Shown here one piece after another: positions 1 to 6,049 of a DNA stretch of 10,997 nt. Position 1 is the first letter of the stretch. Every line of letters starts with the position of its first letter. Source of the stretch: Planctomycetota bacterium (GTDB lineage Bacteria > Planctomycetota > Planctomycetia > Pirellulales > Pirellulaceae); assembly GCA_019347795.1 (NCBI GenBank), contig JAHWKS010000086.1, positions 1 to 10,997 of the forward strand, written 5' to 3'. Below the pieces are notes generated by a model. The model ran no database searches and had not been told where the DNA came from. It worked only from the letters and a program-made list of their open reading frames with translations. The translations under genes and the position numbers were made by a program.

Positions 1-217
1 AGGTGAGGGCGAAGGCCCAGACCCCCAGCGAGCGGCTGCCGAGGAAGTACTCGCTGAGGAACGCCTTCTTCTGCAAGAGCCGGTTGGAGGCCCACGCCAG
101 GAACAGCACGCCCAGGATGTACAAGGCGAAGGTGTAGATCGCCGAGTTCCCCGCCGCCTGCCCCAAAAGCGGCGCGCCGGTGAGCGGCAGGATGGACGGC
201 CCGAGAACGTCACCCAT
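1..217 (-). CDS. sodium:solute symporter (SSS family), N-terminal part only
   Basis: Reading leftward from ATG 217-215, the frame stays open to the window edge and gives about 72 residues, so the C-terminal bulk of the protein is outside. It starts with a short polar stretch, then a hydrophobic segment (about residues 27-43, containing AIYTFALYILGVLFLAW). It continues with the family-typical EYFLGSRSLGVWAFALT, the cytoplasmic loop and start of TM2 of SSS transporters such as PutP and PanF. These are inner-membrane carriers that use the Na+ gradient to import small solutes; the substrate cannot be told from this fragment. The start codon lies inside the end of the upstream DUF997 gene (8-nt overlap, ATGGGTGA) and follows a purine-rich GAGGAGGGG ribosome-binding stretch. 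Translational coupling is therefore likely. In Escherichia coli the DUF997 protein YhdT precedes the pantothenate symporter PanF, which makes a PanF-like carrier possible but unproven. Confidence 0.85.
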   Translation of the reverse strand, partial: MGDVLGPSILPLTGAPLLGQAAGNSAIYTFALYILGVLFLAWASNRLLQKKAFLSEYFLGSRSLGVWAFALT

Positions 218-566
218 GCCGCCCCTCCTCCTCGCGATGCTGCTCGTGGATTTGCTTGGCGACGTCCTCTCCTTCATGCGCGACGCCGAGGTCGTCGTCG
301 GTCATGAAAAAGAAGCAGAAGACGACCGTCATCACATCGGCGAAGATCCAGGGGACGAAGATTCCCCAGAACACCCACCGCGGCATGCCGAGCACCGTGG
401 GGACTTCGGCGACGCTCTCGCCCGGCGCCAGGTAACCGTCGGCGTAGCACACCCCCACCGACCACGCCAGGCAGATCGCGAACACCGAGAGAATAAACAC
501 CGCCTCCCGCCGCGCGTGCAGGTAGAGCGGATCGTACGGCGGATCGCGAAGCGGCGCAGAGCTCAT
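210..566 (-). CDS. small DUF997/YhdT-like membrane protein
   Basis: 118 residues. There are two predicted membrane segments, about residues 21-43 (AVFILSVFAICLAWSVGVCY) and 66-88 (VFWGIFVPWIFADVMTVVFC). They are separated by a loop ending in a GMPRW motif that matches the FPRW position of E. coli YhdT. After the second helix comes the acidic MTDDDLG and then a charged hydrophilic tail rich in E, H and R, which makes it longer than the roughly 80-residue YhdT. Members of this family sit directly upstream of SSS symporters (yhdT-panF) and are thought to accompany them; no biochemical role is established. Here the stop codon overlaps the symporter start by 8 nt, so the pair is surely co-transcribed. 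The start is ATG 566-564; no clear Shine-Dalgarno is visible, but the promoter at 611-639 places it about 38 nt into the transcript. Confidence 0.75.
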   Translation of the reverse strand: MSSAPLRDPPYDPLYLHARREAVFILSVFAICLAWSVGVCYADGYLAPGESVAEVPTVLGMPRWVFWGIFVPWIFADVMTVVFCFFFMTDDDLGVAHEGEDVAKQIHEQHREEEGRHG

Positions 567-610
567 GGGCGAGGCGGTCAGAGAAATTCAGCGGCACATC
601 AACGCCGCGA

Positions 611-639
611 ATTGTAAAGACGCCCCGCGCAGACTTCAA
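611..639 (-). promoter_or_regulatory. candidate sigma70 promoter of the DUF997-symporter operon
   Basis: On the minus strand, TTGAAG (639-634), a 17-nt spacer and TACAAT (616-611) match the -35/-10 consensus in 4/6 and 5/6 positions. Predicted transcription start is around 604, giving a leader of about 38 nt before ATG 566. Found by eye only. Confidence 0.5.
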
Positions 640-684
640 CTATGAGGGACGCAGCGACGCAGCGCTTTCCGCGCGCCTGGTAGT

Positions 685-737
685 CCGCGCGAGCGAGGGA
701 ACGCCAACGCCCTTCTCTCGGTTACTCGCTTGCGCGG
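685..737. repeat. inverted repeat in the divergent intergenic region
   Basis: CCGCGCGAGCGAG (685-697) and CTCGCTTGCGCGG (725-737) are 13-nt arms. They pair fully on the plus-strand RNA if one G-U is allowed, around a 27-nt spacer. The element sits between the minus-strand promoter at 611-639 and the plus-strand TATAAT at 767-772, so it lies upstream of both start sites. It could be a cruciform, a palindromic repeat or a protein-binding site; I do not recognise it. Confidence 0.5.
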
Positions 738-743
738 CGGGCT

Positions 744-772
744 TTCAGCGTGCGGAGCAGGCAAGGTATAAT
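744..772 (+). promoter_or_regulatory. candidate promoter of the small gene at 823
   Basis: A perfect TATAAT at 767-772 has a weak -35-like TTCAGC at 744-749 with a 17-nt spacer. Predicted start is near 779, leaving about 43 nt before ATG 823. The -10 is convincing and the -35 is poor. Confidence 0.45.
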
Positions 773-822
773 GGCGCAAAGTTCCTGGCGCCTCCCCGTC
801 CCGTGTTTTGCGATCGAGCCCT

Positions 823-1080
823 ATGAACGCCATTGCCTACGTGGATCGGCTTCTGGACCCAATGACCGCGGCTTTTACGCCGGAGCTGGCGCGGAAGCTC
901 GTCGATTTGAAGATCGATCCCGAATTAGAGCGCCACGTGGAAGCACTTCGCGCAAAGGCGAACGCGGGCGCCTTGTCCCCCGAGGAGGAAAGCGATTACC
1001 ACGAGTTCATCGAAGCCGTTGACGTGGTTTCCATCATCCAATCCAAGGCGCGACGTTTTCTGGCCGAGCGCGAATCTTAA
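823..1080 (+). CDS. small acidic protein of a planctomycete-type family, possible partner of HNH nucleases
   Basis: 85 residues from ATG 823; an in-frame TTG at 808 would add five residues, but the ATG gives a natural start (MNAIAYVDRLLDP). The protein is soluble, mostly helical and charged, with no signal or membrane segment. The pattern LARKLVDLKIDPELERHVEAL, then ANAGALSPEEESDYHEF, then IQSKARRFL matches a family of roughly 80-90 residue proteins that I remember as frequent in Planctomycetota. There they often lie immediately upstream of a small HNH endonuclease gene. The pairing recalls an antitoxin or cofactor with a nuclease, but no function is established to my knowledge. Here the stop TAA is followed at once by ATGGACGCGGCAACTCG, which looks like the beginning of such an HNH gene (see 1081-1139). 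No Shine-Dalgarno is visible. The gene is convergent with rpoN. Confidence 0.65.
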   Translation: MNAIAYVDRLLDPMTAAFTPELARKLVDLKIDPELERHVEALRAKANAGALSPEEESDYHEFIEAVDVVSIIQSKARRFLAERES

Positions 1081-1139
1081 ATGGACGCGGCAACTCGCAG
1101 AATCGGCAGGTTTTGATCGACGAAGGCAGAAGCCTTTGA
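1081..1139 (+). pseudogene. possible remnant of an HNH endonuclease gene with internal deletion
   Basis: Immediately after the upstream stop codon, ATG 1081 opens MDAATRRIGRF and stops at 1116. MDAATR is, from memory, a typical start of the small planctomycete HNH nucleases that follow this small gene. One frame over, 1101-1139 reads NRQVLIDEGRSL and then TGA, which resembles the C-terminal tail (R-x-L-I-x-E-G) of the same proteins. The roughly 150 residues in between, including the zinc cysteines and the HNH motif, are missing. The simplest reading is a gene reduced to its two ends by an internal deletion with a frame change. The stretch is very short and the assignment relies on remembered family sequences, so it could be coincidence. 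Confidence 0.35.
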
Positions 1140-1152
1140 AAGCCGAATGCAG

Positions 1153-2640
1153 CTACTCCGTCCACACCCGCCGTTGCCGGGATGAGGGGATGCGCATTTT
1201 CTTGCGGTACTTGGTGATCGTGCGGCGGGCGACGTTGTAGCCTTGCGACTTGAGCTGTTTCACCAACTCGTCGTCGCTGTAGGGATGGTGCTTGTCTTCC
1301 CTGTCGATCAGGTCCTGGAGCCGCACGCGAATGGTGTCCCAGGCCACGTCCTCGCCGTCATCGCTCTTGGTGCCGCCGACGAAGAACCGCTTGAGCGGGT
1401 AAATGCCGCGCTGCGTTTGAATCCACTTGTCGTCCACCGCCCGGCTGACGGTGGTCACGTGCACGCCGACCTTGTCGGCGATCTGCTGCATCTTGAGCGG
1501 CTCCAAGGCCTCGGGGCCTTCCTCCAGGAACCGCGTCTGGTGATCGATGATGGCCTGGGCCACGCGGGTGAGCGTGCTGCGGCGCTGCTCGATCGACTCG
1601 ATCAGCCACTGGGCGGCGTTGATCTTGCGCTTGATGAACTCCCGCTCCTCCGGCGTGGCGTTGCCGTTCAACAGCCGCTTGCGGTAGTACGAGCTGATGC
1701 GCAAGGTCGGCGTCTCGCCGTCTTCCAGCCGCACCTTGTACTTGCCGTTCTCATCGCGATCGACGAACAAGTCCGGCGTGACCGAGCGGACGTTGATCTC
1801 GCTGAACTCGGCGCCCGGCTTCGGGTTCAGCTTCCGCAGCTCATCCCAGGCGTGCTGGATCGTCTCCAGCGAATAGCCGGTCTTCCGCTGAATGGCGGGA
1901 AGGCGGTTGTCGCGCAGGTCCTCGAGATGCCCCGAGATCAGCGTCTTCAGCTCCTCGTAGTACGGCATGCTGGGCGTCAGTTGCAGGAGCAGACACTCCC
2001 GCAACGAGCGGGCGCCGACGCCGGGCGGCTCCAGACTCTGCACCACGTGCAGCGCCTCCTGAGCCAGCGCCTGCAACTCTTCGTCGGCGGTGGGCGGGAG
2101 CATGTCCTCCAGCGTCCCTTTCAGGTAGCCGTTGGAGTCCAGCCCGGAGATGATCCGCTCGCACATGGCGTGCAGCGTCGGCTCCAGCTCCAGCTCCCCG
2201 AGCTGATGGTCGAGATAGTCGTAGAGCGACTCGTGCCGCGACACCGCGTTGGCCATCGCGTCATGCTTCCGATCCGACTCTTCGGCGATCCGCGTGGCCG
2301 AGGGTCGGGAACGTTCTTCATAGGCGTCGGGGAAATCATCCCCCATGTTCAAGAGCCGCTCGAAGTCTTCCACGTTGTCGTGGGCCTCATCCACGACCAG
2401 CTCTTTCTCCGTGTCGGCGGGGGAGTCGGGATTCTCTCGCTCCTCCTGCTCTTCCGGCAGGTCGGGGTCCAGCTCCTGAATTTCGAGGATGGGGTTCTCA
2501 ATAATCTCCTGCTCAATCCGTTCCTGCAGGGCGAGAATCGGCAACTGCAGAATCTCCATCGACTGGATCATCCGCGGCGCCAGAATCATGGACTGTTTTT
2601 GCTGGAGCTTTTGCTCCATGCCCATCGACATTTTTAACAT
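1153..2640 (-). CDS. rpoN: RNA polymerase sigma-54 factor
   Basis: 495 residues, slightly above the usual 430-490. Sigma-54 directs RNA polymerase to -24/-12 promoters and needs an AAA+ enhancer-binding activator. Region I (about 1-55) has the Q/L-rich activator-response element with APRMIQSMEILQLPILALQE and IENPILE. An acidic linker (about 56-110) follows as region II. The core-binding domain (about 130-320) includes LEPPGVGARSLRECLLLQL and NPKPG. The helix-turn-helix is at about 384-405 (QQIADKVGVHVTTVSRAV). The RpoN box ARRTITKYRK is at 471-480, followed by IPSSRQRR, so all functional parts are present. The start is ATG 2640; in-frame Met at residues 4, 6 and 8 are alternatives, since only the region from residue 8 onward is conserved. 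It lies downstream of the recR operon on the same strand, after a 268-nt gap with repeats and its own candidate promoter. No ptsN or hpf partner is seen nearby. Confidence 0.97.
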   Translation of the reverse strand: MLKMSMGMEQKLQQKQSMILAPRMIQSMEILQLPILALQERIEQEIIENPILEIQELDPDLPEEQEERENPDSPADTEKELVVDEAHDNVEDFERLLNMGDDFPDAYEERSRPSATRIAEESDRKHDAMANAVSRHESLYDYLDHQLGELELEPTLHAMCERIISGLDSNGYLKGTLEDMLPPTADEELQALAQEALHVVQSLEPPGVGARSLRECLLLQLTPSMPYYEELKTLISGHLEDLRDNRLPAIQRKTGYSLETIQHAWDELRKLNPKPGAEFSEINVRSVTPDLFVDRDENGKYKVRLEDGETPTLRISSYYRKRLLNGNATPEEREFIKRKINAAQWLIESIEQRRSTLTRVAQAIIDHQTRFLEEGPEALEPLKMQQIADKVGVHVTTVSRAVDDKWIQTQRGIYPLKRFFVGGTKSDDGEDVAWDTIRVRLQDLIDREDKHHPYSDDELVKQLKSQGYNVARRTITKYRKKMRIPSSRQRRVWTE

Positions 2641-2763
2641 GGCTCTTCGCCCATCGCTCCAAAAATGAGTGGACCGCCCGATTGCGCCGCTGGTAAGGGC
2701 TTTCCCGCTCTTTCCAGTTCGCCGGCGCGGGCGGCGACCGCCCCGTCCGTGGGTCGCTACACT

Positions 2764-2772
2764 ATTCTATCA
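2764..2772 (-). promoter_or_regulatory. candidate extended -10 promoter for rpoN
   Basis: On the minus strand TGATAGAAT (2772-2764) fits an extended -10 (TG-N-TAGAAT). No good -35 is found upstream, where the repeat array begins. It would give a leader of about 118 nt before ATG 2640. This is weak evidence taken alone. Confidence 0.3.
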
Positions 2773-2774
2773 CG

Positions 2775-2902
2775 CAAAGCAGCAGGCACACTCCGGGCGC
2801 CGTTCTCAAAGTAGTAGGCACACTCCGGGCGCCGTTCTTCCTCCGGGCGCCGTTCTTCCTCCGGGCGCCCTTCTTCTCGCAACGGCACACGGAGGGCGCC
2901 TG
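2775..2902. repeat. degenerate tandem/palindromic repeat array between recR and rpoN
   Basis: Two 32-nt units (2775-2806 and 2807-2838) differ at only two positions. The last 18 nt of the second unit are then repeated twice more (2839-2856 and 2857-2874), each carrying CTCCGGGCGCC. An inverted version (2881-2902, AACGGCACACGGAGGGCGCC) closes the array, so RNA from the recR side could fold the first copy against the distal ones. Each unit looks like a decayed palindrome GGCACAC-n-GTGTGCC whose second arm became GGGCGCC. The array starts 7 nt after the recR stop, so it may end the recR transcript, although no T-tract follows. It is read as RNA or DNA structure rather than protein. Confidence 0.75.
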
Positions 2903-2908
2903 TTACTA

Positions 2909-3508
2909 TCAAAACTTCTGCCGAGCCGTGAGGGCGTCGGCGAGGATCTCTTTGTTCGTGTATTCCAAAATGCTGCCGGTCGTGATGCCGCGGGCCAGCC
3001 GCGTGATGTTCACCGGGAAGTCGGCCAGGACGTTGGAGATATGCAAGGCCGTCCCGTCGCCTTCGATGTTGGGATTCGTGGCCATGATCACTTCCTGCAC
3101 CTGCCCCGCGGCCACGCGCTCGACCAGCTTGTCGATCGTCAGGTGCTCCGGCCCGAGGCCGTCCAGCGGGGCGATCCGCCCCAGCAGCACGTGATACAGC
3201 CCGCGATAGGCGCCCGACTGCTCCAGGGCCATCACGTCCCGCGGCTGCTCCACCACGCACAGCTCGCTCGGGTCGCGCTGCGGGTCGCAGCAGATGTCGC
3301 ACAGTTCGCTCTCGGCCAGGAAGTAACATTGCCGGCAGTAGTGAAGGTTCTCGCGAACGTTGCGGATCGCGTCGGCCAGGGCCAGCGCCTCCGCCTTGTT
3401 CACTCGCAATACGTGGTACGCCAGCCGCTCGGCCGACTTCTGGCCGATTCCCGGCAGTTTGCCGAATTGGTCAACCAGGTTCGCCAGCGATGCGGAAAAC
3501 TGGGGCAT
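2909..3508 (-). CDS. recR: recombination mediator protein RecR
   Basis: 199 residues, the standard length. RecR acts in the RecFOR pathway, where it helps load RecA onto SSB-coated gaps. Visible parts are the N-terminal helix-hairpin-helix (about 10-35, LVDQFGKLPGIGQKSAERLA) and the four-cysteine zinc motif C58, C61, C70, C73. A Toprim domain starts at LCVVEQPRDVMALE (about 83-96) and includes TNPNIEGDGTA (144-154). The C-terminal ITRLARGITTGSILEYTNK closes the protein. ATG 3508 lies 3 nt after the stop of ybaB. An AGGAGGTGA (3530-3522), perfectly complementary to 16S rRNA, sits 13 nt upstream inside the ybaB 3' end; the spacing is longer than ideal. The dnaX-ybaB-recR order is a widely conserved bacterial operon. 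Confidence 0.97.
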   Translation of the reverse strand: MPQFSASLANLVDQFGKLPGIGQKSAERLAYHVLRVNKAEALALADAIRNVRENLHYCRQCYFLAESELCDICCDPQRDPSELCVVEQPRDVMALEQSGAYRGLYHVLLGRIAPLDGLGPEHLTIDKLVERVAAGQVQEVIMATNPNIEGDGTALHISNVLADFPVNITRLARGITTGSILEYTNKEILADALTARQKF

Positions 3509-3511
3509 AGG

Positions 3512-3874
3512 CTACGACTGCTCACCTCCTCCCGCGAACTGCTCCAGGGCCTGGGTCAGGCCGGGCAGGTCGATTCCCTCGGTCATTTCCTTCATCGCGT
3601 CGACGTGAAGCTGCTTCGCCTTGGCGAGCGCCTCGTTCACCGCGGCGGGGACAAGGTCTTCGAGCATCTCCAACTCGCCGCGTTCCAGAAGCTGCGGGTC
3701 GATCGTCAGCCGGAGGATCTCGCCGACGCCGTTGGCCTCGACCTCGACCATGCCGGCGGCTACGGAAGCCGTGACTCGCTCCCTCCGCAGACGTTGATTC
3801 AGTTCCTGCATCTTGCCGCCCATCTGCTGCGCGGAGCGCATCAGAGAGGGGAGGTTCGCCAGACCTTTAAACAC
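3512..3874 (-). CDS. ybaB: YbaB/EbfC family nucleoid-associated DNA-binding protein
   Basis: 120 residues from GTG 3874-3872. The family forms small dimers that bind DNA and influence nucleoid structure; the gene normally lies between dnaX and recR, as here. The start FKGLANLPSLMRSAQQMGGK is the family-typical N terminus, followed by the basic stretch LNQRLRRERVTAS, the beta-strand part VEVEANGVGEILRLTIDP and a long C-terminal helix. The GTG is preferred because homologues begin at this residue (MFKGL) and AAAGGAG lies 6 nt upstream (minus strand 3887-3881). An upstream ATG at 3895, overlapping the dnaX stop as ATGA, would add seven residues (MSGKEPC) and is the alternative. The C-terminal GGGEQS coincides with the Shine-Dalgarno for recR. 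Confidence 0.93.
   Translation of the reverse strand: MFKGLANLPSLMRSAQQMGGKMQELNQRLRRERVTASVAAGMVEVEANGVGEILRLTIDPQLLERGELEMLEDLVPAAVNEALAKAKQLHVDAMKEMTEGIDLPGLTQALEQFAGGGEQS
3522..3530 (-). promoter_or_regulatory. strong Shine-Dalgarno for recR inside ybaB
   Basis: AGGAGGTGA on the minus strand encodes the Gly-Gly-Glu near the YbaB C terminus and ends 13 nt before the recR ATG. It supports translational coupling of ybaB and recR. Its long spacing suggests it may act as a standby site. Confidence 0.5.
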
Positions 3875-3891
3875 GCACGGCTCCTTTCCGC

Positions 3892-5646
3892 TCATTCGGC
3901 TCGGAGGATTTCTGCGTCGAACTCCCGAATCGCCTCGCTCACCAGAGGGTGCGAGCGAAGCTCCACCAGGCGCTGTTGCCGCGACACCCGCCGCGGCGGC
4001 GGCGCCTGGGTTTCCTCACGCGCAGGGGCCGAGGCCTCCAGCGTCAGTGCAATCGGCGCGCCAATAATCTCGGCCAGAGCCTGTTCGATCTTTTGCTTGT
4101 GCTCAGGCCGCTCGCACTGTTGCTTCTGGAAATTATAGTTTTCCGGAAAGATGAGGGCCAGCCGGTTTGGCGCAGAAGTTGCTATGGGGCTGGGCGCCAC
4201 GACGGCGGCCGCGGTTTCGGCGAAGGTCTTGGTCAGCCCGGAGAGCGACTCGACCACTTGCCGCCAGATTTCCTCCGCGTTTTCCGGGGTCAAGGCGGCT
4301 TCGCGGGGCGTCTCCGGTTCGACGGAAGCGGGCGGGTCGGCTATTCGTTCCGGGGTCGTGTGGCCGTTACCCCCGGCGCTTTTTTTTTCCGGCGCGGCGG
4401 TGGGCGTCGGCCGAGCCCGACCCCCGGATGGCTTCGCAGTCGTTGGAGCGGCGCCATCCTTCAACTCGGCCGTCAGCGCGGCCAGCTCGTCCAGGTTCTC
4501 CAGGCTGCACGTCCGCACGACCGCCATCTCCAGCAGCACGCGGCCGTGCGCGCTTTGGCGCATGCGGACGACGGTCTGATCGAGGATCTGCACGACCGCG
4601 AGGATCGTCTCCAGCCCCATCTCGCCCGCGGCGGCGGAAAGTTTGGGATAGTCGCTCGACAGCGTGTTGAGCATCAGCTCCTCGCCGCAGCCGACGGCGG
4701 CCGCCATCATGTCGCGGAAGTAGCCCAAGAGTTGCTCGGCGAGCTGACCGGCATCGACGCCTTCACTTAAAGCGTGCTCGACCTCCGCCAGCGCCGCGGC
4801 CGCGTCGCGGGCCAGGATGTGCGACGCGAGCTTATCCAGCGCCCCGCCGCGAGCGGTGCCGAGCATCGCATGTACGTCGTCGGCGGCGATCGTGTCTCCG
4901 CAGAAGGAAAGAAGCTGCTCCAGGAGCGACTGGCTGTCGCGCATCGAGCCGGCGGCCCGCCGCGCCAGAAGCTGCAGCGCCTCCGGCTCGGCCTTCACCC
5001 CTTCGGAATCGACGATGTGCTGCAGCCGCTCGACGATCGCGCCCGCTTTCACCGGCGCGAAATCGAATCGCTGACAGCGGGAGAGGACCGTGATCGGAAT
5101 TTTTTCCGGATCGGTGGTGCAGAAGATGAACTTCACGTGCTCGGGCGGCTCCTCCAGCGTCTTCAACAACGCGTTGTAGGCCTGCGTGGTGAGCATGTGA
5201 ACTTCGTCGATGATGTAGATCTTGAACCGCGCCCGGCTGGGGCGGACGTTCACATTCGAGCGAAGCTGGCGAATCTCGTCGATGCCGCGATTGCTGGCGC
5301 CGTCAATCTCCAGCACGTCCACGTCTTCCCCCGCGGCGATGCTCAGACAGATGTCGCACTCGTTGCAGGGAGTGGGGGTCGGCCCTGTCTCACAGTTCAG
5401 GGCCTTGGCGAAGATGCGGGCCGTTGAGGTCTTTCCCACGCCGCGGGCGCCGGTGAACAGGTACGCATGGCCGACGCGGCCCGTGATAATTGCATTCCGC
5501 ATCGCCTGGGCCGCCTGCGCTTGCCCGACCAGCTCCTCGAACGATCGAGGCCGGTAACGCCGGGCGACGACGACATACTCCGCTTGCCGGCGGGTGGTCG
5601 ATTTTTCAGGAGACAACGGAGAAGAGGAAGATTTTGAATTGGCCAT
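3892..5646 (-). CDS. dnaX: DNA polymerase III subunit tau (and probably gamma)
   Basis: 584 residues; the clamp-loader ATPase that loads the sliding clamp and holds the replisome together. The N terminus (1-28) is polar and variable. The AAA+ part has Walker A GARGVGKT (66-73), zinc cysteines C85, C94, C97 and C100, Walker B IIDEVH (145-150), TLEEPPEHVKFIFCTTDP (163-180) and the SRC sensor (189-191) with the trans-acting arginine. Domain III follows to about 375. A proline/alanine-rich linker (about 393-450) then leads to tau-specific domains ending at 584. The linker contains codons GAA AAA AAA AGC, a run of nine A at E420-S423 followed by a stem (see 4350-4389). A -1 shift there would give a 426-residue gamma form, close to the 431 of E. 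coli gamma. The start is ATG 5646 without a clear ribosome-binding site. It is the first gene of the dnaX-ybaB-recR operon, with a promoter at 5700-5728. Confidence 0.97.
   Translation of the reverse strand: MANSKSSSSPLSPEKSTTRRQAEYVVVARRYRPRSFEELVGQAQAAQAMRNAIITGRVGHAYLFTGARGVGKTSTARIFAKALNCETGPTPTPCNECDICLSIAAGEDVDVLEIDGASNRGIDEIRQLRSNVNVRPSRARFKIYIIDEVHMLTTQAYNALLKTLEEPPEHVKFIFCTTDPEKIPITVLSRCQRFDFAPVKAGAIVERLQHIVDSEGVKAEPEALQLLARRAAGSMRDSQSLLEQLLSFCGDTIAADDVHAMLGTARGGALDKLASHILARDAAAALAEVEHALSEGVDAGQLAEQLLGYFRDMMAAAVGCGEELMLNTLSSDYPKLSAAAGEMGLETILAVVQILDQTVVRMRQSAHGRVLLEMAVVRTCSLENLDELAALTAELKDGAAPTTAKPSGGRARPTPTAAPEKKSAGGNGHTTPERIADPPASVEPETPREAALTPENAEEIWRQVVESLSGLTKTFAETAAAVVAPSPIATSAPNRLALIFPENYNFQKQQCERPEHKQKIEQALAEIIGAPIALTLEASAPAREETQAPPPRRVSRQQRLVELRSHPLVSEAIREFDAEILRAE
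4350..4389 (-). promoter_or_regulatory. dnaX slippage/frameshift site (A9 plus stem)
   Basis: On the coding (minus) strand, G followed by nine A (4389-4380) reads GAA AAA AAA AGC in frame and contains the classic A AAA AAA heptamer. Four nucleotides later CCGGGG (4376-4371) can pair with CCCCGG (4355-4350) across a 15-nt loop. A -1 shift or one extra A reads K-K-K-R-R-G and stops at TAA 4369-4367. A +1 shift or one lost A stops at TAG 4343-4341. In E. coli dnaX, A AAA AAG plus a stem drives ribosomal -1 frameshifting. In Thermus thermophilus a nine-A run causes transcriptional slippage. No upstream internal Shine-Dalgarno stimulator is seen here. Confidence 0.7.
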
Positions 5647-5699
5647 GATGCCGCGATTGCCGGAAAGGAGGCTTCCGCCGCCTGGGCGTCGCGGGCCGA

Positions 5700-5728
5700 A
5701 GCATAGGGGGCTAGCCCACGGCCGTCAA
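5700..5728 (-). promoter_or_regulatory. candidate sigma70 promoter of dnaX at the edge of repeat copy 1
   Basis: On the minus strand, TTGACG (5728-5723, 5/6 match), a 17-nt spacer and TATGCT (5705-5700, 4/6 match) lie about 55 nt before the dnaX ATG. The -35 lies inside the conserved edge of the palindromic repeat and the -10 lies outside it. Confidence 0.5.
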
Positions 5729-5924
5729 TTTGTCTCGCGAGCCGGGCGGAGGGGCGTTGGGGTGTTGCCGGGAAACGGCCCCTCGCAAAATAACGCCTTG
5801 CTTAGAGCTGCTCCGGTCAATCCCCATCTTGGTTCAGGGCACTCCTTGCAGGGCCGCTCCCAGGCAGCCGATCCCAACGCCGCGCCCGTTAGTTGTACGT
5901 CGCCGAGCGAGGCGGGTCAAAGGG
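5719..5924. repeat. palindromic repeat element, copy 1
   Basis: About 206 bp, related to 6852-7063 in the same orientation. Blocks shared with copy 2 are CGGCCGTCAATTT (5719-5731), GCTTAGAGCTGCTCC (5800-5814), GGGCCGCTCCCAGGCAG (5851-5867), GTTAGTTGTACG (5888-5899) and GTCAAAGGG at the right end. Nested stems are CGGGCG 5743-5748 with 5883-5888, GGCGTTGGG 5753-5761 with CCCAACGCC 5873-5881, and 5765-5781 with 5851-5867 (14 of 17 pairs). The central loop is about 69 nt. No protein-coding signal was found; it occupies the dnaX upstream region. Confidence 0.75.
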
Positions 5925-6049
5925 GCGGAAGATAAAGGCGCATGACCCGCTGCGCGAGCCGCCCGCATCAAGCCGCCTGTCAGCAATGGACATCGACGGA
6001 TGCGCCTCGTAAGGAATCTACGAGCGGGAAGTACCGGCGACGGCAGGCG
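5925..6049. other. short intergenic stretch downstream of the Uma2 gene, with a small hairpin
   Basis: No gene is seen. CTCGTA (6006-6011) and TACGAG (6019-6024) form a perfect 6-bp stem with a 7-nt loop, 26 nt beyond the Uma2 stop. It could weakly end that transcript, but there is no T-tract on the minus strand. Confidence 0.35.

Noticed and set aside
1243..2637. 464-codon open frame on the plus strand opposite rpoN
   Set aside because: It is an antisense shadow caused by high GC at third positions. The protein has no recognisable domain, while the minus strand gives complete sigma-54.
2775..2902. Possible CRISPR array
   Set aside because: Units are directly adjacent or of uneven length, with no unique spacers of constant size and no cas genes nearby.
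2757..3329. Minus-strand frame that reads through the repeat array as P-E-E-E-R-R repeats
   Set aside because: It overlaps recR out of frame; the repeats are 18 nt and so merely stay in register. No start signal or family similarity.
3949..5427. Plus-strand open frames opposite dnaX
   Set aside because: They mirror the codon structure of dnaX, have low-complexity R/L/G-rich composition and no recognisable motifs.
5594..5935. Plus-strand frames over both repeat copies giving similar peptides (e.g. LLRAAP, GRSQAADPN versus PLRAAP)
   Set aside because: The resemblance follows from DNA-level similarity of the repeats. Copies differ by indels that break the frame, and palindromic pairing explains conservation better than coding.
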